NCBI RefSeq assembly: GCF_001434255.1 | Contig: NZ_AZEY01000020.1 | Span: 62,001-126,000 of the forward strand | Reading direction: 5' to 3' | From: Lentilactobacillus diolivorans DSM 14421 | GTDB lineage: Bacteria; Bacillota; Bacilli; Lactobacillales; Lactobacillaceae | DNA length: 64,000 nucleotides | Shown here: positions 39,371 to 47,131 of the stretch, piece by piece | Numbering within the stretch: position 1 is the stretch's first letter | How the letters are laid out: each line of letters begins with the position of its first letter | Made by a program: the position numbers and the translations under genes | The notes under the pieces: generated by a model | What the model saw: only the letters and a program-made list of their open reading frames with translations | Databases searched by the model: none | What the model was told of the DNA's origin: nothing

Positions 39371-39490
39371 GTGTAATCATGATTATTACCATGCAAAAGC
39401 GTGACCTCAAAGGCCATTTCCCGCCGTGCAACCGAATTCTCCCAATATTTAATTGCACTTTGGAAGTTAAACCGCCCTTTGTCCCACTCA
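39371..39490 (-). repeat. Dispersed repeat element, long copy
   Basis: This non-coding stretch of the ddl-GDPD gap matches the segment at 58856-58934 over about 63 bases, e.g. GTGTAATCA and AAAGGC and TTCC and CCGTG and AACCG in the same order on the plus strand. Its minus-strand head is GAGTGGGACAAAGGGCGGTT. Relative to the other copy it carries an insertion of about 35 bases between the two conserved blocks. Open frames in it have no ribosome sites. Confidence 0.75.
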
Positions 39491-39582
39491 GCATCATTTT
39501 CCGTGTATAACCCCCATCTCAAACTGTGTTTCAATGAAAGGCCAACAATCGAAAAACATCAGATCACAGCAATGATTATCGG

Positions 39583-40716
39583 CTACTTATTGTCAACATC
39601 TTGATCCTTTGGTGGCAATGGTTTGAAATCATAAAGAATCTTTGACTGCCGTTCAAACTCCTCGTTTGCAAGTTGAATTAACCGATCAATCAACTCTGAG
39701 TATGAAATCCCTGAAGCAGCAAATAACTGCGGGTACAAACTGATGTTAGTAAACCCGGGAAGTGTATTAACTTCACTGACATAAGGCTTACCATCTTGTG
39801 ATACTAAAAAGTCAATTCGTGCCATTCCTTTAAGTCCAAGTGCACGATAAGAATCTAAGCCCATCTTGGTGAGTTGCTGGGCCAACGCCACTGGAATTGA
39901 AACCGGCACATCAAATTCAACCTTGCTGGCATCCACAAATTTATTATCATACGTGTAAAAGGCATCACTGGCAGGTACTTTAATGGCCCCAACTTTAGAA
40001 GCGATTGGATGATGATTACCCAAAATTGAAATTTCGAGTTCCTCAGGTCCCTCGATGGCTTCCTCAACTAATACTTTACTATCATATCGGAATGCATCCC
40101 GGATTGCTTCAGAATACGCCTCTTGACTCTCTACCTTATGGATTCCAACGGATGAACCTTGATTAGCAGGTTTAACAAATAAAATACTTCCTAGTTCTTT
40201 ACTCAAACGCTCATACGTATATCTTTCCGCTGTAAGTGGTGTTAATAATTTGTATCGGGTTGTTGGAACACCGGCAATCTTCAAAATCTTCTTAGTAATG
40301 TCTTTATCAAAGGACATTGCGGAACCCAAAACGCCGGAACCAACGTAAGGCTTTTGCAACAACCGTAATAACCCTTGGATTGTCCCATCTTCTCCTAAAT
40401 TACCATGAATGATCGGAAAGAAAACGTCAATGTCAGAAACTTCACCTAAATTCAAAATTGGCGCCAACGGATTACGCTTGTCCAATTTGGATAGTTCCTG
40501 TTTAGCTACTTCGTCTTCGGGCTCACCATCAAAAACTCGAGAAGAAGCATCATGACCCAGGAAGTACCCACCTTTGGTAACCAAAAACAAGCTAACGTCA
40601 TATTTGCTCTTATCCATTGCATCATAAATATTATGTGCAGAACGTTTGGAAACATCATGTTCGGAAGAATTACCACCGAAGATTAGGCCGACGTGGAGCT
40701 TTTTGTTATTTTCCAT
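39583..40716 (-). CDS. ddl: D-alanine--D-alanine/D-lactate ligase, Phe-type active site
   Basis: This ATP-grasp ligase joins D-alanine to a second D-residue for peptidoglycan. Motifs are FGGNSSEHDVS, HGNLGEDGTIQG, VKPANQGSSVG and SEVNTLPGFTNISLYP. The residue equivalent to Tyr216 of E. coli DdlB is Phe260 (YDNKFVDAS), as in Leuconostoc and intrinsically vancomycin-resistant lactobacilli (Phe261), where the product is D-Ala-D-Lac. So a depsipeptide-ligase role is likely. The 377-residue length is normal. An extended -10 (TGGTATAAT) lies at 40754-40762. Confidence 0.96.
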   Translation of the reverse strand: MENNKKLHVGLIFGGNSSEHDVSKRSAHNIYDAMDKSKYDVSLFLVTKGGYFLGHDASSRVFDGEPEDEVAKQELSKLDKRNPLAPILNLGEVSDIDVFFPIIHGNLGEDGTIQGLLRLLQKPYVGSGVLGSAMSFDKDITKKILKIAGVPTTRYKLLTPLTAERYTYERLSKELGSILFVKPANQGSSVGIHKVESQEAYSEAIRDAFRYDSKVLVEEAIEGPEELEISILGNHHPIASKVGAIKVPASDAFYTYDNKFVDASKVEFDVPVSIPVALAQQLTKMGLDSYRALGLKGMARIDFLVSQDGKPYVSEVNTLPGFTNISLYPQLFAASGISYSELIDRLIQLANEEFERQSKILYDFKPLPPKDQDVDNK

Positions 40717-40860
40717 GATTTCTCATCCTATTCGTATAGATTTCAGAAACCTCATTATACCATGTAAACGTATCCTACGGAATAAATACAGCATGTTTTA
40801 ATGGTGCTCTTAGAAAACATTCATTTACACCGAATAAAAAGCAACTTTTAACAACAAAAA

Positions 40861-40893
40861 AGTGCATCCCACTAATAATATTGGGGACACACT
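40861..40893 (-). terminator. Terminator of the five-gene ABC/GntR operon
   Basis: AGTGTGTCCCC pairs (two G-U pairs) with GTGGGATGCACT, followed by TTTTTTGTTG on the minus strand, about 25 bases after the last permease stop. Confidence 0.8.
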
Positions 40894-40916
40894 CCTTGTA
40901 AAGATAATCTGTTGTA

Positions 40917-41687
40917 TTACGCTTTTTTCAACTGCTTTTTGGCAAATAAATACCGAATAATGACAATCATGATGGCACTAAGAACCAGTAGAAATCCCAT
41001 CATTGGAAATGGATTGAGGACATCATTGCCATTTTCGCCAATAATAAATTTAGCAAAGTTGACGACCCAACTCATTTGATAATGAGCGTTGTTGGTTGCA
41101 TTGGCAACATAAGCCATCGTGACAACACCAACGACAGGCGTCGCAATTAAAATAATTCTTTGGGTCAGCTTCGAAAAGAGTGTCATAAAACTCCCGACAG
41201 TCATTCCTGCCAACGCGCCAAAAACTAATAGTAACGCGCTAAAGATAAAGTTAAACGTCACACTAACAAACGGATTATCAAAAAAATCTGCATAAAGTGA
41301 CATGAACGTGTTAAAAGTACTTGCGTGTGTGAGCGGCACTACGATTAGATAATCATAAAACAAGTTAATCGTATTTCCAATTAAAATAAGAATGCCGTAT
41401 ACCGTTAATTGTGCTTCGAAAAAAGTTTTCCTAGAAATACCATTTTGAATAAGAAACTTAAAATTCTCATAGGATAGCGTTGAAATTGCGATCATAAAAA
41501 TACCGAATAACGCTGCAATATGAGCGCCCTTTAACAGGCCAACAAATGAATAGTCACTTAATGTTCCAGAAATAACCGACAAAAGCAATGGCAGGAGAAA
41601 TATTATTGCAAAAGCGAACAAATATAATTCTCCCAGTAACACGATTTGCTTCTTAAATAAGTACTTCGTCACTTGATTAGTTTTCAC
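40917..41687 (-). CDS. ABC transporter permease, GntR-linked
   Basis: This 256-residue integral membrane protein has six predicted helices. It lies directly after an ATPase gene and overlaps it by 11 bases, so it is the permease of that transporter. I chose a GTG start (KTNQVTKYLF follows) because GGGAG is eight bases upstream; an ATG six codons earlier has no clear site. The arrangement recalls the YtrA-YtrB-YtrC/D system of Bacillus. The substrate is unknown. Confidence 0.82.
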   Translation of the reverse strand: MKTNQVTKYLFKKQIVLLGELYLFAFAIIFLLPLLLSVISGTLSDYSFVGLLKGAHIAALFGIFMIAISTLSYENFKFLIQNGISRKTFFEAQLTVYGILILIGNTINLFYDYLIVVPLTHASTFNTFMSLYADFFDNPFVSVTFNFIFSALLLVFGALAGMTVGSFMTLFSKLTQRIILIATPVVGVVTMAYVANATNNAHYQMSWVVNFAKFIIGENGNDVLNPFPMMGFLLVLSAIMIVIIRYLFAKKQLKKA

Positions 41688-42555
41688 TATGCATGCTCCC
41701 TTCATACTTATTTGTCAGGAAAATGAATAACTTCTGTAAGTCGAAATTAGATAGTTGAACGGTATCTGGTAAAGGTCGATCATCTAAATCACCATAAACA
41801 TAATTAGCTTTAATGGTTCCCATTGTATCATGACCAATGACATTCAATCCCTTGGTGTATCGTTCAACATCTTTGGCCGGGCCGACAACGGAGTGAGTCT
41901 TCGCAAGCACATCTTCAACGGGTTGATCCAACATGATCCTGCCTTGGTCAAGAACAATGACGTCACTAATAATATTAGCTACTTCCTCAATCAAATGTGT
42001 TGAAATAATAAACGTTCGTGGATTGTCAGAATATGACTGAATAAGCTCAGAATAAAAGAGCTCACGATGATTGGCATCCAAGCCTAAGACAGGTTCGTCA
42101 AGTAACACAAATTTAACTGGGACGCAGAGCGCTAAAATGAGCTTAAAAATTGAATTATAACCAGTCGATAATTTACCAAATTTCTGATTAATATCAATCC
42201 CGAATTCATCAATCAGGCGGGCTGCAAACGAATGATCAAAATCACCGTACATTAATTCGGTATCACTAATAATCTGTTTTAGTGTCGTACCATTTGAATA
42301 TAAATTAACCTCGCTCATTAAATACATTAGGCCTAATTTTGTATCGTTATCGTTGATGTTTTCCGAATCAAGTTTTACATCACCAGCGTCTGGAAAGATT
42401 CGATTAGTCATAATATTCAGTAATGTACTTTTGCCAGCACCATTTCTTCCTAGTAGTCCATATATTTTATTTTCCTCAAATGCTAAATTAATATCTTGAA
42501 GAATCGTATTTGAACCAAATGACTTTGATACATGATTGACTTCCAACACACTCAT
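41677..42555 (-). CDS. ABC transporter ATPase, YtrB-like
   Basis: Walker A GRNGAGKST and Walker B FVLLDEPVLGLD are intact. The signature loop is degenerate (KLSTGYNSIFKL instead of LSGGQ), as commonly seen in the YtrB/antibiotic-resistance type. The length is 292 residues. The start codon overlaps the gntR stop (ATGA), which implies translational coupling. With the following permease it makes one transporter; a second ABC pair is upstream in the same operon. Confidence 0.9.
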   Translation of the reverse strand: MSVLEVNHVSKSFGSNTILQDINLAFEENKIYGLLGRNGAGKSTLLNIMTNRIFPDAGDVKLDSENINDNDTKLGLMYLMSEVNLYSNGTTLKQIISDTELMYGDFDHSFAARLIDEFGIDINQKFGKLSTGYNSIFKLILALCVPVKFVLLDEPVLGLDANHRELFYSELIQSYSDNPRTFIISTHLIEEVANIISDVIVLDQGRIMLDQPVEDVLAKTHSVVGPAKDVERYTKGLNVIGHDTMGTIKANYVYGDLDDRPLPDTVQLSNFDLQKLFIFLTNKYEGSMHSEN

Positions 42556-42920
42556 TGATCGTAACCTCGCTTTACTAACGCTAATAAGTCATCTTCTGAA
42601 ATATTTAAGTTCCGTGCTTCCTTAACTAAGTTAACCACAAATTCTTCATAAAAGCTGTCTCGCTTAGCGGCTAAAATTCTGCCTTGAGCACCACTAGTCA
42701 CAAACATTCCCAATCCACGACGCTTCTCGATTAATTGTTTAGATACCGCAATATTCATTCCCTTCAAAACGGTTGCCGGGTTGATATGAAACTCCTTGGA
42801 AACCTCAGTTGTTGAAGGGATTTGTTGGCCTTCCTCAAACCCGCCAGAAGCAATTGCGTCCTCAATTTGTTCAGCGACTTGGCGGTAAATCGGCTCAGCA
42901 CTATTAAATTCAAATTGCAT
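42552..42920 (-). CDS. GntR-family regulator, YtrA subfamily
   Basis: At 122 residues this is the short YtrA type: an N-terminal winged helix (EPIYRQVAEQIEDAIASGGF, then QIPSTTEVSKEFHINPATVLK) and a small helical dimerisation tail with no ligand-binding domain. Such proteins usually repress their own ABC-transporter operon. The start at MQFEFN is chosen by family length; the ribosome site is weak. It lies 27 bases after the BceB-like gene, so it is probably in one operon with the four ABC genes. Confidence 0.9.
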   Translation of the reverse strand: MQFEFNSAEPIYRQVAEQIEDAIASGGFEEGQQIPSTTEVSKEFHINPATVLKGMNIAVSKQLIEKRRGLGMFVTSGAQGRILAAKRDSFYEEFVVNLVKEARNLNISEDDLLALVKRGYDQ

Positions 42921-42947
42921 TCGACACCATCCCACCACTTTATTTTT

Positions 42948-44765
42948 TTACTTTTCGACTTTCGTCCGTGGCACAACAATTCTTGAATAAATCAGGACTG
43001 TTAAACCATAATAAATTAAATATAACACAACAAAGGCAATTGCAGACCAACTAAATATTTGATAAGAACCATATAACATATTTGATTGTTCAAACATTTG
43101 GAGACCGAAAGCAACATCAATCAAGCCAAGAATTGCCGGAAGTCCAAATAGGCCAAAGACTTGAATCATAATCGAGTGCCTCAAAGCTGATTTTTTAGTC
43201 CCAATTTTATTCAACATTTCAAAACGCCGCTTATCAGTTGTCGTGCCACTCAGAATCTTAAACATCAGGCAACTCGCCAGCATCGCCAAGAATGCAATTC
43301 CAAGAAAAATCCCCATAAATTGAACACTGGCAAAGATTCCCTTAACCTGTTGATAGATGCTGAACGAACCAGGTAACATCTCAATATATTTAGAGCTGGT
43401 TCTTTGACTCTCGAGATTAAAAATTTTCGTTAATTGTTTACTCTGCGAATTCATATCCGTTACAGCAACAACCAGCAATTGTTTAGGCTGTGCCTGTATA
43501 TGATTAAAGTTGTCATCAGAAACGGCTTTTAACTGAAAAGACTGAAACTGAGGTGCCTGCAATCTTTGAGCGCTTAGATATTCTTCAGATTGTGGGTCTC
43601 TCAGTTCATTAAGGCCAATTGACTTAACCGCAGCTTTTGCAACGTCATTGCTTTTAAAATAGGCATATTTTAACGGCTGTGCTTTAAGTTGCTGTTGCCG
43701 GTAATAAACGGTTTTCCCGACAACCTTTTGTTGATAAGTGGTTTGGGTTGCGTGATCCAAATTGTTGATCATTGACCTCATTTTATGAGTTGGATTTGTC
43801 AAAGCTAACGCATATGGGCTATTCCCAGCCGCTAATTTAGGAGCCATTTGTTGGAATCCAATCCCCACCGTGATTGCACCCAATGCAAGTGCAAACAATA
43901 ATGATACTACCGAAAGGATTTTGGTATAATCCTTAATTCGAAATTTCAACTGCGCAATTGTAAAACTGTTAAGTCCTTTTTTACCAATTGATGACCGTTG
44001 AAGTATTGTTAGTAACATAATAAAAAATGAGTTGAATACAAAATAGGTTCCCAGTACAATTGTCACCAGCCCAATTGGAATTGACATAATTTTTAGCTCT
44101 TCAATATCATACATCGCGTAGTAACCACCGGCTAATAATGCCACCCCAAGAAGTGCTTCGATCGCCAAAATTGACTTTTTAGCGGGCTTCCAATCACTTT
44201 GCTGTTGCGATTTTAGCAATTGAAGTGCCGACGTCCGGAAAAAAGTAATTGCATTCAACGAACCGGCAATCAAAAACAGAATGATGAAAAGGATAAAGGT
44301 TGCCCGAATGGCAGGAACATAAAGGGCGTGAAAATGCGTTAGTGTAATATCCAACTGGCTGACAAGCAAACCGCTGATTCCCTTTGTCAATCCCCAGCCT
44401 AAAATAATCCCAATGACGGTTGAACCGACCCCAATTATTAGTGTTTCTGTCATAATTAAACGGCTAATCACCGAAGGCTTAGCACCTAACATCATAAATA
44501 AGCCATAATCATGTTTCCGCATACTCATCAAAAAATTGTTGGCATAAAAAATATAGACAATTGTGATGAGTGACAACAGCACAGATCCAAAGATGAACAC
44601 AAATTTTGCATTTTGACCAACTCGACTCGCAGTGGTAAACGCATTATTTGTTGAGACAGCTTCAAACATGTAAAAAATTGCCGTGGTCATTAGCATACCG
44701 GAAAATAGAACCAAATAATCTTTCCAACGCGCCTTAAGACCAGCAAGTGAAATTTTAAACTTCAT
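42948..44765 (-). CDS. FtsX/BceB-like ABC transporter permease
   Basis: This 605-residue permease has about ten membrane helices and a large extracytoplasmic domain (about residues 310-500) between helices seven and eight, the architecture of BceB/VraG antimicrobial-peptide transporters. The FtsX-like core appears twice (near 60-180 and 510-600). It follows its ATPase by 15 bases. Unlike classic Bce modules no two-component system is adjacent; a GntR gene follows instead. The substrate is probably a cell-wall-active peptide, by family. Confidence 0.9.
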   Translation of the reverse strand: MKFKISLAGLKARWKDYLVLFSGMLMTTAIFYMFEAVSTNNAFTTASRVGQNAKFVFIFGSVLLSLITIVYIFYANNFLMSMRKHDYGLFMMLGAKPSVISRLIMTETLIIGVGSTVIGIILGWGLTKGISGLLVSQLDITLTHFHALYVPAIRATFILFIILFLIAGSLNAITFFRTSALQLLKSQQQSDWKPAKKSILAIEALLGVALLAGGYYAMYDIEELKIMSIPIGLVTIVLGTYFVFNSFFIMLLTILQRSSIGKKGLNSFTIAQLKFRIKDYTKILSVVSLLFALALGAITVGIGFQQMAPKLAAGNSPYALALTNPTHKMRSMINNLDHATQTTYQQKVVGKTVYYRQQQLKAQPLKYAYFKSNDVAKAAVKSIGLNELRDPQSEEYLSAQRLQAPQFQSFQLKAVSDDNFNHIQAQPKQLLVVAVTDMNSQSKQLTKIFNLESQRTSSKYIEMLPGSFSIYQQVKGIFASVQFMGIFLGIAFLAMLASCLMFKILSGTTTDKRRFEMLNKIGTKKSALRHSIMIQVFGLFGLPAILGLIDVAFGLQMFEQSNMLYGSYQIFSWSAIAFVVLYLIYYGLTVLIYSRIVVPRTKVEK

Positions 44766-44780
44766 TTTATCTCTCCTTTC

Positions 44781-45533
44781 TTATTGCTCAAATGTGCCCA
44801 ATTTATTTAAAATTTCTTGGTAAAATTCATTTCGACTTTTGCCCTGAGCCGAAAGTTCGTCACCAATTTTGCCATCTTTAATGAACATGATTCTTTGGCA
44901 AAAACTGGCAGAAAACGGATCATGAGTAACTAATAAAATCGACACCCCTTTTTTGTTAATCGAAGTCATCGTATCCAGTAATTCACGAGCATTCTTGGAA
45001 TCAAGGGCCCCGGTCGGTTCATCGCCAAAAATAATTGATGGATTTGAAACCAGAGCCCGCGCAGCAGCAACCCGTTGCTTTTGACCACCCGAAAGCTGAT
45101 TCGGATATTTAGACAATAATTCGTCTATCCCAAGCTGTTTGGCAACTTTATCAACAGCTGGTTGAATTTGAGAAGTCTTAACGTTTTGCAAAGATAATGG
45201 CAGTGCAATGTTTTCACTGGTCGTCAGGGTTTCAAGTAAATTAAAATCTTGAAAAATAAAGCCTAAATGACGAGATCGAAAATCCGCCATTTGATTAGAT
45301 GTTAAATGGGTGACATCTTCACCGCTAATCTGGACCGTGCCACTAGTTGGCTGGTCAAGTGTTGCCATAATGTTTAACAGAGTTGTCTTACCAGAGCCTG
45401 AGGCACCCATAATGCCGACAAATTCTCCTTGCTTAACTGTAAAACTGATCCCTTTTAAGGCTTCATAAGGTTTAGCCCCGTTTTTGTCATAAATTTTGTG
45501 CAAATTGGTTGTTTTAACAATTTCGTTTGTCAT
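44781..45533 (-). CDS. BceA-like ABC transporter ATPase
   Basis: The ATPase has Walker A GASGSGKTT, Q-loop IFQDFNLLETLT, signature LSGGQKQR and Walker B IIFGDEPTGALD, typical of MacB/LolD/BceA. Length is 250 residues. The start at MTNEIVK follows GGAGG; an ATG four codons earlier overlaps that site. It is the first gene of a five-gene string and lies behind a strong promoter whose start region contains a perfect inverted repeat. Confidence 0.93.
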   Translation of the reverse strand: MTNEIVKTTNLHKIYDKNGAKPYEALKGISFTVKQGEFVGIMGASGSGKTTLLNIMATLDQPTSGTVQISGEDVTHLTSNQMADFRSRHLGFIFQDFNLLETLTTSENIALPLSLQNVKTSQIQPAVDKVAKQLGIDELLSKYPNQLSGGQKQRVAAARALVSNPSIIFGDEPTGALDSKNARELLDTMTSINKKGVSILLVTHDPFSASFCQRIMFIKDGKIGDELSAQGKSRNEFYQEILNKLGTFEQ

Positions 45534-45552
45534 AATTTCCTCCATTGGTTAA

Positions 45553-45596
45553 TTACTTATGTAAGTAACTATATATGTAACAAATAAAAATGTCAA
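45553..45596 (-). promoter_or_regulatory. Promoter and operator of the ABC/GntR operon
   Basis: On the minus strand: -35 TTGACA (45591-45596), a 17-base spacer, -10 TATAGT (45568-45573), and then the perfect inverted repeat TTACTTA-CA-TAAGTAA (45553-45568) across the expected transcription start. The position suits a repressor, most simply the GntR protein of this operon; this is inferred. Confidence 0.8.
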
Positions 45597-45600
45597 TAAA

Positions 45601-45646
45601 AAATGGTTTTGAATTAACAATCAGAATCGTTAATTCAAAACCATTT
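45601..45646 (-). terminator. Terminator of the SPFH gene
   Basis: A perfect 18-bp stem (AAATGGTTTTGAATTAAC with GTTAATTCAAAACCATTT), loop of 10 bases, followed by TTTATTG on the minus strand; A-rich on the other side. It isolates the SPFH gene from the next operon. Confidence 0.88.
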
Positions 45647-45744
45647 CATTTGAGTTCCCTAAGGTATTGTTAAAAATGAGTTAGTGAGACCAACCAATTA
45701 TCAGCTTAAATGCACAGTGGGTATGCTGATCCAGCAATCGTTCG

Positions 45745-46617
45745 TCACGACTCTATCTTGTCGGTATTGATCACGTTTTGTGTCCCACGTTCTGTAATAA
45801 TGGAGACTAGAACGTTATTGATCATCTGAATCTTTTGCTGATCCGGAATTTCAATGCTGATCTCCTTTTGAAGTTTTTTAACAGCTTCTTCGGAAATTTC
45901 AACAGCACCTTGAACAATGATCTGTCGTGCGGATAAAATTGCGGTTGCTTGCTGTCTTTGTAACATAGCACTAGCAATTTCAGTAGCATATGCCAAGTGA
46001 GTCAATCTTGTTTCCATAATGTCCAAGCCAGCAACATCAAGCCGTTCCTGCAACTCCTTTTTTAATGCCTCTGAAACCTCAGTTGAATTTCCTCGCAGCG
46101 TTAAAATATCTGTCGCCTCATCAAAACTATCATAAGGATATTGACTGGCAATATGCCGAATCGCCGATTCACTTTGAATTTCGACAAATTGTTCATAATC
46201 CTCAACACTAAAAATTGCTTTAGCAGAATCAACAACTTTATAGACGATAACGGCAGCAATTTCAACAGGGTTCCCTTTCGAATCATTAACCTTGATAATC
46301 GAGCTGTTAAAGTTGCGAACCCGCAATGAAATCGTTTGTTTGCTTGTTAATGGAACTGTCATAAATAAACCAGAGGTTCGAATGGTTCCGATGTATCGAC
46401 CGAAAAATGTTAACACCTTCGCCTCATTTGGTTGAATAATTGTCAGAGAACTGGCAAACAATAGATCTAAAATCACGATGACTGCACCGAGGATAATCAT
46501 TCCCATCGCATTTTCTTGACTCCCTTGCCATAGCAAGTAGGCACCACCAATAATAATGATTAAAACACCAATTAAACCAGCGTAGCCGTTAACATGAAAT
46601 ACACTTTTTTCTTTCAA
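45745..46617 (-). CDS. SPFH/Band 7 domain membrane protein
   Basis: Two N-terminal membrane helices (about residues 10-28 and 36-55) precede an SPFH (stomatin/flotillin-like) domain starting IIQPNEAKVLTFFGRYIGTI, with the conserved ALKKELQERLDVAGLDIMETRLTHLAYA region (long; cited in part: GLDIMETRLTHLAYA). Such proteins organise membrane microdomains or scaffold proteases; no NfeD partner is adjacent. About 290 residues with the TTG start that fits GGGGGG spacing; an ATG five codons earlier sits in that site. It is transcribed alone. Confidence 0.88.
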   Translation of the reverse strand: MKEKSVFHVNGYAGLIGVLIIIIGGAYLLWQGSQENAMGMIILGAVIVILDLLFASSLTIIQPNEAKVLTFFGRYIGTIRTSGLFMTVPLTSKQTISLRVRNFNSSIIKVNDSKGNPVEIAAVIVYKVVDSAKAIFSVEDYEQFVEIQSESAIRHIASQYPYDSFDEATDILTLRGNSTEVSEALKKELQERLDVAGLDIMETRLTHLAYATEIASAMLQRQQATAILSARQIIVQGAVEISEEAVKKLQKEISIEIPDQQKIQMINNVLVSIITERGTQNVINTDKIES

Positions 46618-46767
46618 AATAACGCCCCCCATATTTATTAGATTGCAATTACTTACAAACCAAGTATATAGCGCACATTGATTAATTGAAACTGTTTACT
46701 CCGGAACATTAAGTATCCACATTTCATTCAACTCGCTGTTAATCTCTGAAAATAGCTCCAAATTAAA

Positions 46768-46806
46768 AAAGATCATGGACAACAACTCGCTTGCCCCATG
46801 ATCTTT
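46768..46806 (-). terminator. Terminator after the gcvH-like gene
   Basis: AAAGATCATGG pairs with CCATGATCTTT around a 17-base loop, with T-runs on both sides. It ends the mbl-yidD-DUF2969-rodA-gcvH string. Confidence 0.85.
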
Positions 46807-46823
46807 TTTAGTTAGTTCAAAAA

Positions 46824-47117
46824 CTACTTTTGAATTTTAGCAATCCATGATGTTGTTTTATCGGCCCCGTTTAAAACTGAAGGATCATCCTCAGCCTTTT
46901 TGTTCACGTCAATAATCTTACCAGCGACTGGACTTGGAATATCTGAAACGGCCTTATCTGCTTCAACATTAAGTAATGAATCAGTTGTTGATAATTGTGT
47001 CCCAACTTTAGGGATCGAAACAAACGTAATATTTCCTAATTCATTTCGACCGTCCTCAGTTAATCCAACTGTTACAACACCATTATCTTCATCTGTCCAA
47101 TAATACTTTTTGTCCAT
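46824..47117 (-). CDS. GcvH-like lipoyl carrier protein (short)
   Basis: This has the glycine-cleavage H-protein fold with the lipoylation lysine Lys55 in LLNVEADKAVSDIPSPVAG. At 97 residues it is about 30 shorter than catabolic GcvH. No gcvT or gcvP is in the window and the gene ends a cell-wall cluster, 14 bases after rodA, so it is unlikely to serve glycine cleavage directly. A role as a lipoyl donor (lipoyl relay) or GcvH-L carrier is possible but unproven. Confidence 0.85.
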   Translation of the reverse strand: MDKKYYWTDEDNGVVTVGLTEDGRNELGNITFVSIPKVGTQLSTTDSLLNVEADKAVSDIPSPVAGKIIDVNKKAEDDPSVLNGADKTTSWIAKIQK

Positions 47118-47131
47118 TATAATCCACCCTT

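Noticed and set aside
39297-39604. Several open frames of 66-69 codons in the ddl-GDPD gap on both strands
   Set aside because: They overlap the dispersed repeat and terminator, lack ribosome sites and show no protein family features.
40760-40776. Possible catabolite-responsive element TGTAAACGTATCCT upstream of ddl
   Set aside because: The right half lacks the required CA and the position is inside the promoter spacer without known logic for ddl.
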